Shown here: positions 32,879 to 42,162 of the stretch, piece by piece | Position numbering within the stretch: position 1 is the first letter of the stretch | Layout of the letters: each line of letters opens with the position of its first letter | Assembly (NCBI GenBank): GCA_045130235.1 | Contig: JBGUPJ010000025.1 | Location: forward strand, 1 to 64,000 | Length of the DNA: 64,000 nucleotides | Direction: 5' to 3' | Source of the DNA: UBA1756 sp045130235 | GTDB taxonomy: Bacteria; Bacteroidota; Bacteroidia; Bacteroidales; WCHB1-69 | Notes under the pieces: generated by a model | Databases searched by the model: none | What the model saw: the letters and a program-made list of their open reading frames with translations, nothing else | What the model was told of the DNA's origin: nothing | Program-made: the position numbers and the translations under genes

Positions 32879-32886
32879 TAATTTTG
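32879..32886 (+). promoter_or_regulatory. Promoter -7 box for ddl
   Basis: TAATTTTG followed by CAG, 23 bp upstream of the ddl start. Confidence 0.6.
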
Positions 32887-32909
32887 CAGTCGTTAATAAT
32901 GCGAATATT

Positions 32910-33893
32910 ATGAAAAGAATAGCTTTGATGACGGGCGGAAACTCTGGTGAATACGAGATTTCGCTCAAAACTGCCGACAACATCTTTCAGATGCTTGACA
33001 AGAATCTTTACGAACCCTATCTTATTCATTTGAAGGGAAATAACTGGACATATACCGCACCCGATGGGGAAGTGGTTGAGGTGAATCGGAATGATTTTTC
33101 TTTGGATTTGAAAGGGGAGAAAATCACTTTTGACGCGGTTTTCATCGCCATTCATGGCAACCCGGGCGAGAACGGCCGGCTGGAAGCCTATTTCGACATG
33201 ATTGGGATGCCCTATACGGGCTGCGGAATGCTCTCTTCCGCTCTTACTTTCAACAAGTATTACTGCAATGTGGTGGTTAAGAACCTCGGAATCCCCGTTG
33301 CGCCCTCGCTTCATTATTTTAGAGGAGAAACGGTAGATCCGAAAAAAGTGGCTGAAGTTTGCGGTTATCCTTGTTTTGTAAAATCTTGTAACTCAGGTTC
33401 GAGTGTAGGGGTAACTAAAGTACATATTGAAGAAGAATTGGCGGCTGCTGTGGAGGAGGCGTTCAAATATGACTCGCAATTAGTAATTGAAAAGATGATT
33501 GTGGGACGTGAGGTGACCTGCGGTGTGGGGCGCATTAAAGGTACTGTGCGTGCTTTTGCCGTCACCGAAATTGTCACTATGCGTGAGTTCTACGACTATA
33601 AGTCGAAATATACTGACGGTCAGCATGATCTGATTACGCCTGCCGACATTCCAGACACCATCCGCGACCTCATCTTCCACTATTCGGAGATGCTGTACCG
33701 CGAGTTGGCCTGCGGCGGCATCGTGCGCGCCGACTTCATCGTCACTCCCGAGGGCGTTCCCTACTTCCTGGAAGTGAATACTATCCCCGGTCAGACCGCC
33801 ATGAGCATCGTTCCCAACCAGATTCGTTATATTGGGATGAACCTTACGGATGTCTATTCCGATTTGATAGAACAGTCTTTTAATCAACTTTAA
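32910..33893 (+). CDS. ddl: D-alanine--D-alanine ligase
   Basis: A 327-residue ATP-grasp enzyme that joins two D-Ala for peptidoglycan precursors. Motifs: 'LMTGGNSGEYEISLKTA', 'FIAIHGNPGENGRLEAYFDM', 'PCFVKSCNSGSSVGVTKV' and 'FLEVNTIPGQTAMSIVPNQI'. A Tyr/Phe residue controlling D-Ala versus D-Lac use cannot be assigned safely by eye. It begins a plus-strand group with rpe, TonB receptor, DUF4249 and dtd. Confidence 0.95.
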   Translation: MKRIALMTGGNSGEYEISLKTADNIFQMLDKNLYEPYLIHLKGNNWTYTAPDGEVVEVNRNDFSLDLKGEKITFDAVFIAIHGNPGENGRLEAYFDMIGMPYTGCGMLSSALTFNKYYCNVVVKNLGIPVAPSLHYFRGETVDPKKVAEVCGYPCFVKSCNSGSSVGVTKVHIEEELAAAVEEAFKYDSQLVIEKMIVGREVTCGVGRIKGTVRAFAVTEIVTMREFYDYKSKYTDGQHDLITPADIPDTIRDLIFHYSEMLYRELACGGIVRADFIVTPEGVPYFLEVNTIPGQTAMSIVPNQIRYIGMNLTDVYSDLIEQSFNQL

Positions 33894-33916
33894 TAAATCT
33901 TTACAAATTTTTGAAA

Positions 33917-34594
33917 ATGAATGCTTTAATTGCTCCTTCAATGCTTTCCGCCGACTTCTGTCATTTGGCAGATGATATTGAAATGGTAAACCGCTCTCAA
34001 GCCGATTGGTTTCATTTGGATATCATGGATGGAATGTTTGTTCCTAACATTTCATACGGACTTCCTGTTGTGAAGGCCATCCGTGGACTGGCGGAAAAAC
34101 CGTTGGATGTGCATCTGATGATCAATGACCCTGGCCGTTATGTTTCCGAGTTCAAACAGGCGGGTGCTGATATTTTGACCGTTCATTATGAGGCCGTTAC
34201 CCATCTGCACCGGGTGGTGTGGCAGATCAAGAACGAGGATATGCTGGCCGGTGTGGCCCTTAATCCCCACACGCCCGTCGCTCTGTTGGACGATATTATC
34301 CAAGACCTTGATATGGTGCTGATTATGTCGGTTAACCCGGGTTTCGGCGGACAGAAATTCATCCGCAATGCGGTGAAGAAGGTCAACGAGTTGCGCGAAA
34401 TCATTGAAAAACGCAATCTCAACGTGATGATTGAAGTGGATGGCGGTGTGGATGGTAATACGGCGGTCGAGCTGGTGGAGGCTGGTGCGGATGTGCTGGT
34501 TTCAGGTAACTATATTTTTAAAGCTACCAATCCTGAAAAAACCATTGAAGCACTTAAACACATCGGCAAAGATGATATTTCTTCTGTAAAATAA
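33917..34594 (+). CDS. rpe: Ribulose-phosphate 3-epimerase
   Basis: A 225-residue TIM-barrel enzyme interconverting ribulose-5-phosphate and xylulose-5-phosphate. Signature 'IAPSMLSADFCHLADDIEMV', 'FHLDIMDGMFVPNISYG', 'LDVHLMINDP', 'ILIMSVNPGFGGQKFI'-type and 'MIEVDGGVDGNTAVEL' residues are seen, including the catalytic Asp pair and metal His. ATG at 33917 chosen over an in-frame TTG at 33911. Its stop codon shares one base with the start of the TonB receptor gene. Confidence 0.95.
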   Translation: MNALIAPSMLSADFCHLADDIEMVNRSQADWFHLDIMDGMFVPNISYGLPVVKAIRGLAEKPLDVHLMINDPGRYVSEFKQAGADILTVHYEAVTHLHRVVWQIKNEDMLAGVALNPHTPVALLDDIIQDLDMVLIMSVNPGFGGQKFIRNAVKKVNELREIIEKRNLNVMIEVDGGVDGNTAVELVEAGADVLVSGNYIFKATNPEKTIEALKHIGKDDISSVK

Positions 34595-37020
34595 TGAAAT
34601 ATAAGAATTTAATACGTTCTCTATGGGGAATTATCCTCTCCTTTTTTTTAGGGAATGGATTGTGGGCACAGACAGTGACGGTGAGTGGCTACGTGTATGA
34701 GCGCGGCAGTCTCGAGCTGTTGCCGTATATCAACGTGTATGAGGAGAAGAGTGGAATGTCAGTGTTTTCTAATGAATATGGTTTCTATGTGATGCAGATT
34801 CCATACGCTGACACGTTGAACGTCATCTTTTCCGGTTATGGTTATGCGTATGACACGTTGCGGATTGTTTCGCCAACGAGCCAAGAATCCTATAATCCTG
34901 AGCTGTATAAGATTACTGTTTTGGAAGACGTGATTGTACGTGCTGATCGCTTGACGCAGGATGTGCAGATGAGTACTATCCAAGTGTCGGCGAAAGAGGT
35001 AAAGTCCATTCCTATCTTGTTGGGAGAAAAGGACTTGTTTAAAACCCTCATGCTGATGCCGGGGGTTCAGTCGGGCAACGAGGGCACTTCCGGTATATAT
35101 GTGCGTGGCGGCGGTCCCGACCAAAATCTCATCATCCTCGATGAGGCTACCATTTACAACGCCAACCACCTGTTGGGCTTTTTCTCCATCTTTAACGGCG
35201 ACGCAATGAAATCGGTGGAGTTGGTAAAAGGCGGATTTCCAGCTCGTTATGGAGGTCGTCTCTCTTCTGTGATTGATGTCCACATGAAAGAGGGCAACAA
35301 GACTGAGTATCACGGCGAGGGTGGCATCGGCATTATCTCATCGCACCTGATGGTGGAAGGCCCCATCGTGAAAAACAAGGCTTCGTTCATGATTTCCGGC
35401 CGTACCACCTATTTCGACCTGCTGGCACGTCCCCTCATGAAGATCCTTTCGCCTGGATCTTCCGCAGGTTACTATTTCTTTGACCTCAATGCCAAGTTCA
35501 ACTACGACTTCGGCGACAAGAACAAACTGTATGTCAGCGCTTATTTCGGTCGCGACAAATTCCATCTGGAGGAGTTTTTTAAGGATGAAGGGGAAAAGGA
35601 AAAATACAAGATGGGATTGTATTGGCAGAACGCCACTGCCACCGCACGTTGGAACCACCAGTTCGCCAGCAGTCTCTTTTCCAACCTCTCTTTTATCTTT
35701 AGCGATTATACGATGGATATCTATGATAAGTATAAAGGTGTTGATTATCAGTATTCTTCTACTTATAAATCAGGTATCCGCGACTATACGCTCAAGTACG
35801 ACCTTACCTACGTGCCAGATGGCTTACAGCGTATTCTTGTGGGGGCTGCTGTTACCTATCATCAGTCCTGCCCGAGTGCAATCTCCTTGAAGGAGGACAC
35901 TCTCTCGTCGAAACAGGTGCAGATGGAACATGGTCTCGAATATTCGCTGTACGCCGAGGATGAGATTAACATTCGCAACAAGTTCCGCATCAATCCGGGC
36001 ATCCGGCTCACCTGTTTCTCTGTGCCGCGTCGCACCTACTTCTCTCCTGAGCCGCGCCTCTCTTTGAGCTACAATTTCCTGCCCAACCTCGCTCTCAAAG
36101 CCTCGTATGCCATGATGAGCCAGAGTATGTTGCTGCTCAGTACCAGCACGATAGGACTTCCTACCGACTTGTGGGTACCCGTTACGGCGAATGTGAAGCC
36201 GCAACGCTCGCAGCAGGTTGCCCTCGGCTTGCACTATGATCTGTACAACCCCTCGATGTCGTTCTCGGTGGAGGGCTACTACAAGCATCTCAACAATGTG
36301 CTCGCCTATAAGGAGGGAGCCTCTTTCTTCCTGGATGCTTTGGAGGGTATTTTCGACCAAACGGGTGAGTTCGAGAAAATCTGGAGCGACAATGTCACGG
36401 CCGGCAAGGGTTGGTCGTATGGTGTTGAGTTTCTGGTGCGTAAAAATGCCGGCAAGTTCACCGGCTGGATCGGCTACACCCTCTCGTGGACGCAGCAGCA
36501 GTTCGATGACCTCAACTTCGGCCGCAAGTTCTTCGCCCGCTACGACCGCCGCCACGACGTCTCTATCGTGCTGATGTACAGTCCCACCAAAAAGATTAAC
36601 CTGTCGCTGGCATGGGTCTTCGCCACGGGGAATGCGGTCACGCTGCCCGTATCGGTATATCAGGAACAAAACATTTCGCAGTACCTCCAAGACTACCTCT
36701 ATCCCGACCCCGATGCCGCTCTCTACAACGACGACTACGGTCATTATGTGGGATATGTGGAGAATTATAGCGAGAAAAACAACCTCCGGATGCAACCTTT
36801 CCATCATCTCGACATCGGAGCGCAGTTTATTGTGCCTCATAGAAAGAAAGGGGAGAGCATCTTCGAGGTGAGCATCTATAATGTGTATAATTACAAAAAC
36901 GCATTCTTCTATTTTGTTGATAGTGAGTATGATGAAAATACAGGCACCTCATCCCAAGTGCTGAAGAAAGTCTGCATTTTCCCCATCATTCCTTCCTTTA
37001 CCTATCATTTTCGTTTTTAA
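34594..37020 (+). CDS. TonB-dependent receptor with carboxypeptidase-like domain
   Basis: An 808-residue outer-membrane receptor. After the signal peptide comes a carboxypeptidase-regulatory-like beta-sandwich (about 26-110, 'VTVSGYVYERGSLELLPYIN'), then a plug ('YVRGGGPDQNLIILDEATIY', 'GFPARYGGRLSSVIDVHMKE') and a 22-strand-type barrel to the C-terminal Phe. This subclass is not the SusC type: no DUF-SusD partner follows, but a DUF4249 lipoprotein does. The ligand is unknown; such pairs have been found in Bacteroidota with unidentified cargo. Coupled to rpe by a 1-bp overlap. Confidence 0.92.
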   Translation: MKYKNLIRSLWGIILSFFLGNGLWAQTVTVSGYVYERGSLELLPYINVYEEKSGMSVFSNEYGFYVMQIPYADTLNVIFSGYGYAYDTLRIVSPTSQESYNPELYKITVLEDVIVRADRLTQDVQMSTIQVSAKEVKSIPILLGEKDLFKTLMLMPGVQSGNEGTSGIYVRGGGPDQNLIILDEATIYNANHLLGFFSIFNGDAMKSVELVKGGFPARYGGRLSSVIDVHMKEGNKTEYHGEGGIGIISSHLMVEGPIVKNKASFMISGRTTYFDLLARPLMKILSPGSSAGYYFFDLNAKFNYDFGDKNKLYVSAYFGRDKFHLEEFFKDEGEKEKYKMGLYWQNATATARWNHQFASSLFSNLSFIFSDYTMDIYDKYKGVDYQYSSTYKSGIRDYTLKYDLTYVPDGLQRILVGAAVTYHQSCPSAISLKEDTLSSKQVQMEHGLEYSLYAEDEINIRNKFRINPGIRLTCFSVPRRTYFSPEPRLSLSYNFLPNLALKASYAMMSQSMLLLSTSTIGLPTDLWVPVTANVKPQRSQQVALGLHYDLYNPSMSFSVEGYYKHLNNVLAYKEGASFFLDALEGIFDQTGEFEKIWSDNVTAGKGWSYGVEFLVRKNAGKFTGWIGYTLSWTQQQFDDLNFGRKFFARYDRRHDVSIVLMYSPTKKINLSLAWVFATGNAVTLPVSVYQEQNISQYLQDYLYPDPDAALYNDDYGHYVGYVENYSEKNNLRMQPFHHLDIGAQFIVPHRKKGESIFEVSIYNVYNYKNAFFYFVDSEYDENTGTSSQVLKKVCIFPIIPSFTYHFRF

Positions 37021-37035
37021 TATTTATTATTGATA

Positions 37036-37965
37036 ATGAATAAATTGCATAAAATTCTGATGCTGGTTTGGCTCCTGCTTACTGTAGGGTTGACAGGGTG
37101 CATTTCGACTGTAGATATTGAAGACCAGCTTCACGAGACACAGAAGTTGGTGCTATACTGCCGTATCTTCCCGGGGATGGACACGGTGAAAGTGCACCTG
37201 TCGCACACCCACCTCTTGTACGGTAGCGGCAGCCGCGAGGATATCCAAATCATCAGCGATGGCGTGGTGCAACTCTCTACCGACCGAGCCAACTGGTACA
37301 CTGCGCAGTACGATTCTATCCAAAAACTCTACCTGTTGCCTACCACTGAATTCCCTATCGAAGAGGGGCATACCTATCATATCCGGGCTATCGCTCGCGA
37401 TTTTGATGAAGTGACCTCCACCTGTACGGTTCCTTACGCACATGACATCCAGTTGCATTGGGAACATGTTCTCAATCAGAACGATACGCACGATGGTGCC
37501 TTCTATAACAATCCGCATTACGACACTTATCTGACCTGGAATGACTATGCGGGAGAGAAAAACTACTATGCTTTTGGCACCCTTTGGGAGGTGGAATATG
37601 ATGATGATGATTGGACTGAGGTGGAGATGAGTCGCTATTACACCACCTATTTCTCCCTAATGACTTTGTATGAGGGGAGCAAGGTTTACAATTGTTTCTC
37701 TGATGAGGGAAGGGATGGCAAAACTATACGCTATCTCTATGAATATGACACTGATTATGAGGAAGATGAAGAGATGGATGAAGAGGTGGAGTGGATTCTC
37801 TTCCTCGACGAGCATTGTTATATGTACGAAAGCACGTTGAATGATTTGGGTGCATTGAGTACCTTTTTGTTGGAGCCGATTCAGACCTATAACAATATTG
37901 AAGGCGGCTTCGGACTTTTTGGTGCTTTTGCGCTTCAGCATGTAGAACATGATAAAAAACAATAG
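37036..37965 (+). CDS. DUF4249 family lipoprotein
   Basis: A 309-residue lipoprotein (signal ending LLTVGLTGC) of the DUF4249 family, which occurs almost only directly downstream of TonB receptors of the carboxypeptidase-like subclass. It is expected to sit on the outer membrane beside the receptor and help take up or sense a ligand, in the manner of SusD, though the fold differs. The domain starts with an Ig-like region ('YCRIFPGMDTVKVHLSHTHL') and has an acidic patch (EVEYDDDDW, YEEDEEMDEEVEW). ATG at 37036 preferred over TTG at 37030. Confidence 0.88.
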   Translation: MNKLHKILMLVWLLLTVGLTGCISTVDIEDQLHETQKLVLYCRIFPGMDTVKVHLSHTHLLYGSGSREDIQIISDGVVQLSTDRANWYTAQYDSIQKLYLLPTTEFPIEEGHTYHIRAIARDFDEVTSTCTVPYAHDIQLHWEHVLNQNDTHDGAFYNNPHYDTYLTWNDYAGEKNYYAFGTLWEVEYDDDDWTEVEMSRYYTTYFSLMTLYEGSKVYNCFSDEGRDGKTIRYLYEYDTDYEEDEEMDEEVEWILFLDEHCYMYESTLNDLGALSTFLLEPIQTYNNIEGGFGLFGAFALQHVEHDKKQ

Positions 37966-37968
37966 GTT

Positions 37969-38418
37969 ATGAGAGTGGTAGTACAGCGTTGCAGTCGTGC
38001 AGAGGTGCGCATCGATGGTCAAGTGGTTGGAAAAATCGGCCGCGGATTCATGCTGCTGGTGGGTTTCTGCCATGAAGATACGCCCGCTGAAGTGGAGTTC
38101 TTGGCTAAGAAAGTCGCTGGGATGCGGGTGTTTGAAGACGGGGAGGGGAAAATGAATCTCTCTTTGGCGGATGTGTCGGGTGAAATTCTGAGCATCTCAC
38201 AGTTCACGCTGTACGGCGATGCGCGCAAGGGCAACCGTCCCAGTTTCATCCATGCCGCCCGGCCCGATGTCGCCGAACCGCTGTACGACCTTTTCAACAA
38301 AATCCTTCGCGAACAGTACGGACTGCATGTGGAAACCGGTAGCTTCGGCGCCGACATGAAGGTAGATTTTGTCAACGACGGTCCCGTCACCATTCTTCTG
38401 GAATGGCCGGAAAAGTAG
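37969..38418 (+). CDS. dtd: D-aminoacyl-tRNA deacylase
   Basis: A 149-residue enzyme that hydrolyses D-aminoacyl-tRNA and glycyl-tRNA-Ala. It opens 'MRVVVQRCSRAEVRIDGQVV', has the catalytic 'LSISQFTLYGDARKGNRPSF' (SQFTL with Thr) and the Gly-cisPro motif region 'FGADMKVDFVNDGPVTILLE' (NxGPVT). Starts 3 bp after the DUF4249 stop. Confidence 0.95.
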   Translation: MRVVVQRCSRAEVRIDGQVVGKIGRGFMLLVGFCHEDTPAEVEFLAKKVAGMRVFEDGEGKMNLSLADVSGEILSISQFTLYGDARKGNRPSFIHAARPDVAEPLYDLFNKILREQYGLHVETGSFGADMKVDFVNDGPVTILLEWPEK

Positions 38419-38429
38419 GGAAGGGGACA

Positions 38430-38456
38430 AAAAAAGAGGATGCTTTCGGCATCCTC
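38430..38456 (-). terminator. Terminator of efp-lpxD
   Basis: Stem GAGGATGC / GCATCCTC (38436-38443, 38449-38456) followed on the minus strand by a T7 run, 7 bp after the lpxD stop. No T run on the plus strand. Confidence 0.8.
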
Positions 38457-38462
38457 TCACAA

Positions 38463-39446
38463 CTATTTCGGTAATTGATTTTTCAGTTCCGCCAACTCCT
38501 TTTTGAGTTGGTAAATCTCGTCGGCCATTTCCGGCAATTGTCGTGTACAGGCCATCTCGCGCCACTTGCGGCGGGCGTCGATGGCGGGGGTGCCGAAAAG
38601 AACCGTGCCCTCTTCCGTCACATTTTTGTCGATGGCTGAAAGGGCAAGCAAGGTAGTGCGTTTTGCGACAGTCAAATCTTTGTTAATCACCGACTTGGCC
38701 CATATTACGCACTCGTCTTCGATGCGCGAGCAGCCGGCGACTGCCGAGTGGGAGCCGAAGAGACAGCGATGCCCGATGTAGGTGTCGTGGCCTACCTGCA
38801 CGAAATTGTCGAACTTGCAGCCGTTGCCGACGAAGGTGTCGCCCGACACGCCGCGGTCGATACAGACGCAGCAGCCAATCTCCACATCGTTGCCGATGAC
38901 GGTCTTGCCGCAGGAGTCGAATTTCACCCAGCCGTCAGGACGTTTTTGGAAGTAGCAGGCGTCGGCGCCGATCACGCTGCCCGAGTGAATCACCACGTTG
39001 TCGCCAATCACCGTGTCGGCATAGATGCTCACATTCGAGTGGATGATGCAGTTCTTGCCGATAGTGACATTCTCGCCGATGAAGGTGCAGGGCTGCACTA
39101 CCGTGCCTTCGCCAATCTGCGCCGACGGGTGGATGGCCTCCTGCTGGGGAGTGAAATGGATATATTTCCGCACCACCGTCAGGTAGCTCATCAGCGGGTC
39201 TTTGACGAGAATCAGGGTCTTGCCTTCCGGACAGTCGTAATCCTTATCAATCAGGATGACAGAAGCTTTGCTGCGCAACATCCGGTCGTAGTACTTCTCG
39301 TTGTCCACGAACGAAAGGTCGCCCTCTTCTACAGAGTGAAGCTCGTTAATGCCGCACACGCGGTTGTCTGTCTTCCCCTTGACGGTGGCTTCCGTTTGCA
39401 GGATGTCCAATAGCTCGTCAATAGAGATGGGATACGCTAATTTCAT
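38463..39446 (-). CDS. lpxD: UDP-3-O-acylglucosamine N-acyltransferase
   Basis: A 327-residue left-handed beta-helix enzyme that adds the N-linked hydroxyacyl chain to lipid A precursor. An N-terminal uridine-binding domain (to about residue 100) precedes hexapeptide repeats such as 'IGEGTVVQPCTFIGENVTIG' and 'IGDNVVIHSGSVIGADACYF', with the catalytic His in 'FVQVGHDTYIGHRCLFGSHS', and ends with a helical extension 'MADEIYQLKKELAELKNQL'. Shares one base with the efp stop codon. Confidence 0.92.
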   Translation of the reverse strand: MKLAYPISIDELLDILQTEATVKGKTDNRVCGINELHSVEEGDLSFVDNEKYYDRMLRSKASVILIDKDYDCPEGKTLILVKDPLMSYLTVVRKYIHFTPQQEAIHPSAQIGEGTVVQPCTFIGENVTIGKNCIIHSNVSIYADTVIGDNVVIHSGSVIGADACYFQKRPDGWVKFDSCGKTVIGNDVEIGCCVCIDRGVSGDTFVGNGCKFDNFVQVGHDTYIGHRCLFGSHSAVAGCSRIEDECVIWAKSVINKDLTVAKRTTLLALSAIDKNVTEEGTVLFGTPAIDARRKWREMACTRQLPEMADEIYQLKKELAELKNQLPK

Positions 39447-40015
39447 TATTCTTTGACTCGTTCTGAGTATTTGTTGGTGCGGGTGTCCACCATGATTTTT
39501 TCACCAGTTTCAATGAACAGCGGCACAAACACCTCTGCGCCAGTCTCAACGGTGGCTCTCTTCATCGTGTTGGTGGCGGTATCGCCCTTCACGCCGGGTT
39601 CGGTATAGGTGACTTCCAATGCCACGAAAGCGGGCATCTCGCAGGTGAGGGGAGTCTCGGTCTTGGCGTCGAACATCATCTCCACGGTCTGGCCTTCCTT
39701 CAACAGGTCGGGGTTGCTCACGAGGTCGTGAGGAATGGAGATCTGCTCGTAGGTCTCGGTGTGCATGAAGTTGTACATGTCGTCACCCTCTTTGTACAAA
39801 AATTGGTAGGGACGACGCTCCACGTTGGCCAATTCAATCTTTACACCAGCAGTGAAAGTGTTCTCCAGCACGCGGCCAGTCTTGAGGTTTTTCAGTTTGG
39901 AAGTAACGAAAGCGGGACCTTTTCCGGGTTTAACATGTTGGAACTCAACAATTTTCCAAAGATCACCATTGAACTCTATGCATAAGCCGTTCTTGAAATC
40001 TGCAGTTGTTGCCAT
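39446..40015 (-). CDS. efp: Elongation factor P
   Basis: A 189-residue translation factor that relieves stalling at polyproline. It starts 'MATTADFKNGLCIEFNGDLW', with the loop 'HVKPGKGPAFVTSKL' holding the tip lysine (Lys32) that is modified in many bacteria. All three beta-barrel domains are present. No modifying enzyme gene (epmA, earP) is near. A proline-rich proteome as in the HU-SPOR protein would depend on it. First gene of an efp-lpxD operon. Confidence 0.95.
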   Translation of the reverse strand: MATTADFKNGLCIEFNGDLWKIVEFQHVKPGKGPAFVTSKLKNLKTGRVLENTFTAGVKIELANVERRPYQFLYKEGDDMYNFMHTETYEQISIPHDLVSNPDLLKEGQTVEMMFDAKTETPLTCEMPAFVALEVTYTEPGVKGDTATNTMKRATVETGAEVFVPLFIETGEKIMVDTRTNKYSERVKE

Positions 40016-40054
40016 AAATATTTTAGTTTAATTGATATTAAAAATTTCCAGCTG

Positions 40055-40062
40055 CAAAAATA
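40055..40062 (-). promoter_or_regulatory. Promoter -7 box for efp-lpxD
   Basis: TATTTTTG on the minus strand, 39 bp upstream of the efp start. Confidence 0.65.
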
Positions 40063-40187
40063 CAATTTTTTGCCGTATCTGAAAATACTATTAACTTTTG
40101 TTAACAATTCGTGCGGGCATAATTATTTTCATTTTTAGTATTAAGCGGCTTTTTTTAGTGAATCCCTCAATATTTAGAAAAAAATAG

Positions 40188-40195
40188 TATTTTTG
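40188..40195 (+). promoter_or_regulatory. Promoter -7 box
   Basis: TATTTTTG, 48 bp upstream of the ATG at 40244; it supports that start over the ATG at 40193. Confidence 0.6.
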
Positions 40196-40243
40196 CTGCC
40201 TCAAAATGAAATTAAAATTTTTCTATTAATAAAATTTATAGCT

Positions 40244-41116
40244 ATGAAACGTTTATCATTTCTTTTTGTCATCGCCTTGATATGCTCGGTGATGGTGTCA
40301 TGTAACAAAGAGGGACAGTTCAACCCTAAGAAGAAAATCAGCCAAATCAGTTATGCAAATTCGTATAAGTCGGAATATTGGGATGAATATTCACTTGAAT
40401 GGGAAACAGAACAGGGGTCTTCCAATTACGTTGGCCAGCGTTGGAATTGGAATGGCAACTTGCTGGAAAGCATTGATTTTTATGAATCAGACGGCACTCT
40501 GGATTATACTGAATATTACACGTATGACGGCAAGCAGATTTCTTCCGTTAATTATGGTGGATCAGGGAGATATGATTTTGTGTATGAGAAAAATAAGCTG
40601 TCTGCTATCGACTATTATGTGGGTTCAACGCATTACTACCACTATGAGCTTACGCATGATGGAAAGAAAATCTCCAAGATGACGCTTACTGTATTGAATG
40701 ATTCTAAGGCCGAAATGCCCTCATTCCCGTCCTTCTTGCTGAATATTCCCACCAAGCAGCTCCAAAAGGCATCGAAGGGTGTTGAATGTGAGTGGAGATT
40801 TGAATGGGATGGAGATAATTTGAAGCACATTACTTATTTGGAGCCAGGTGACAGTTATGATTTGTATTACACCTATGACAACAAGTTGAATCCCATGTGT
40901 GGGTTGTGGGATATGGAAAGTGGAGGAATTGCAGCCTTCATGTCAAAAAACAATATTGTTCGTGAAGAATACCGCTGGGACGGAGAAACTGAAGTTTACA
41001 ATATTTCATATACTTATCAAGGCAACTATCCTGCTACTGCTACTACTTCATATAACTATAATAGTGATGACTACCGTTACACATCTACTACCACCACTTA
41101 TTTTGATTATAAGTAA
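40244..41116 (+). CDS. Lipoprotein with YD-like repeats, unknown
   Basis: A 290-residue lipoprotein (signal MKRLSFLFVIALICSVMVSC). The mature part is built of short repeats of the type 'TEYYTYDGKQISSVNYGG', 'YHYELTHDGKKISKMTL' and 'LYYTYDNKLNPMCG', the pattern of Bacteroidales surface proteins described as DUF4595/RHS-like beta repeats. Function unknown. Stands alone between its promoter and a bidirectional terminator. Confidence 0.78.
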   Translation: MKRLSFLFVIALICSVMVSCNKEGQFNPKKKISQISYANSYKSEYWDEYSLEWETEQGSSNYVGQRWNWNGNLLESIDFYESDGTLDYTEYYTYDGKQISSVNYGGSGRYDFVYEKNKLSAIDYYVGSTHYYHYELTHDGKKISKMTLTVLNDSKAEMPSFPSFLLNIPTKQLQKASKGVECEWRFEWDGDNLKHITYLEPGDSYDLYYTYDNKLNPMCGLWDMESGGIAAFMSKNNIVREEYRWDGETEVYNISYTYQGNYPATATTSYNYNSDDYRYTSTTTTYFDYK

Positions 41117-41135
41117 TCGTTGAACGAAAGCATTG

Positions 41136-41176
41136 CAACAAAAAAAATCCGCTGTTTCCAGCGGATTTTTTTGTTG
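41136..41176. terminator. Bidirectional terminator
   Basis: Arms reading CAACAAAAAAAATCCGCTG and CAGCGGATTTTTTTGTTG around TTTC, with T runs on both strands; it separates the YD-repeat lipoprotein from serA. Confidence 0.85.
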
Positions 41177-41196
41177 TAGGAAATTCCGTGAACGGC

Positions 41197-42114
41197 TTAT
41201 TTGTTCACCTGGAACTTCTTGTCGCCGGTCTGGAAGAAGCTGACAATCTGGCTGGCAGCAGCCTTCGCGGCGTTGATGTTGGCCTCGGCGGTCTCGGCAC
41301 CCTGTTTCTTCGGGGTGGCGAAGAAGCGCTTCTCGAAGCCTTCGAACAGACCCATCTCCACGGGGGCGATGTCGGTGCAGTATTTGATATCCTCACGCTC
41401 AGCCATCAGGGCGGCGAGTTCCTCTTCGTTGATGACCTCCTTGCGGGCGGTGTTGATCACGCAGCCGCCTTTGGGCATACGGCCGACGAGGTTTTTGCCG
41501 ATCGACTTCTTGGTCTGGTCGTTGGCAGGAATATGGAGGGAGATGTAGTGGCAGTTCTCGTACATCTCTTCGAGGGTAGCGGGAACATGCACACCTTCGG
41601 CTTCCATCTTTTCTTTCGGTACGAAGGGGTCGAAAGCCCAGACTTCCATGCCGAGGGCTTTGGCCTTTTCAGCCACGAGGCGGCCGACATTACCGTAAGC
41701 CTGGATACCGATCTTCTTGCCTTTCAGCTCAGCGCCGGTGCCGGGTTTGAAGGTGTTGCGGGCCATGTAAATCATCATGCCGAGAGCGAGTTCGGCCACG
41801 GCGTTGGAGTTCTGACCGGGGGTGTTTTCAGCCACGATGTTGTTGGCGGTACAGGCGGCGAGGTCGAGGTTGTCGAAGCCGGCTCCTGCGCGAACCACAA
41901 TCTTGAGGTTCTTGGCGGCGTCCACCACCTGGGCGGTCACCTTGTCGGAACGCACGATCAGCGCGTCCACATCGGCCACTGCATCGTAAAACTGCTGAAC
42001 ATCAGTATATTTTTCGAGAAGGCACAGCTCATAACCGGCCGCCTCCACGATTTCGCGAATGCCATCAACGGCCACCTTCGCGAAAGGTTTTTCGGTTGCA
42101 ACTAATACTTTCAT
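41197..42114 (-). CDS. serA: D-3-phosphoglycerate dehydrogenase
   Basis: A 305-residue NAD-dependent enzyme for the first step of serine synthesis. NAD-binding 'KKIGIQAYGNVGRLVAEKAK', catalytic Arg in GGCVINTARKEVINE-type segment and the later Glu-His equivalents are present. It is the short form without the C-terminal ACT regulatory domain, so not expected to be inhibited by serine through that domain. Last gene of the serC unit, separated from serC by a four-helix-bundle gene. ATG at 42114; the upstream in-frame codon is TTG. Confidence 0.9.
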   Translation of the reverse strand: MKVLVATEKPFAKVAVDGIREIVEAAGYELCLLEKYTDVQQFYDAVADVDALIVRSDKVTAQVVDAAKNLKIVVRAGAGFDNLDLAACTANNIVAENTPGQNSNAVAELALGMMIYMARNTFKPGTGAELKGKKIGIQAYGNVGRLVAEKAKALGMEVWAFDPFVPKEKMEAEGVHVPATLEEMYENCHYISLHIPANDQTKKSIGKNLVGRMPKGGCVINTARKEVINEEELAALMAEREDIKYCTDIAPVEMGLFEGFEKRFFATPKKQGAETAEANINAAKAAASQIVSFFQTGDKKFQVNK

Positions 42115-42124
42115 TTTTTTCAAG

Positions 42125-42153
42125 TTAAAAATTAAAAACTAAAAATTAAAAAT
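42125..42153 (+). repeat. AT-rich repeat, left flank of four-helix gene
   Basis: Tandem ATTAAAAA-like units. TTAAAAATTAAAAA at 42125-42138 is the exact inverted complement of 42581-42594 on the other side of the four-helix-bundle gene. Confidence 0.7.
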
Positions 42154-42162
42154 GCAATGGAA

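Noticed and set aside
41188..42105. 305-codon plus-strand open frame opposite serA
   Set aside because: Antisense shadow; serA has full cofactor-binding motifs on the minus strand.
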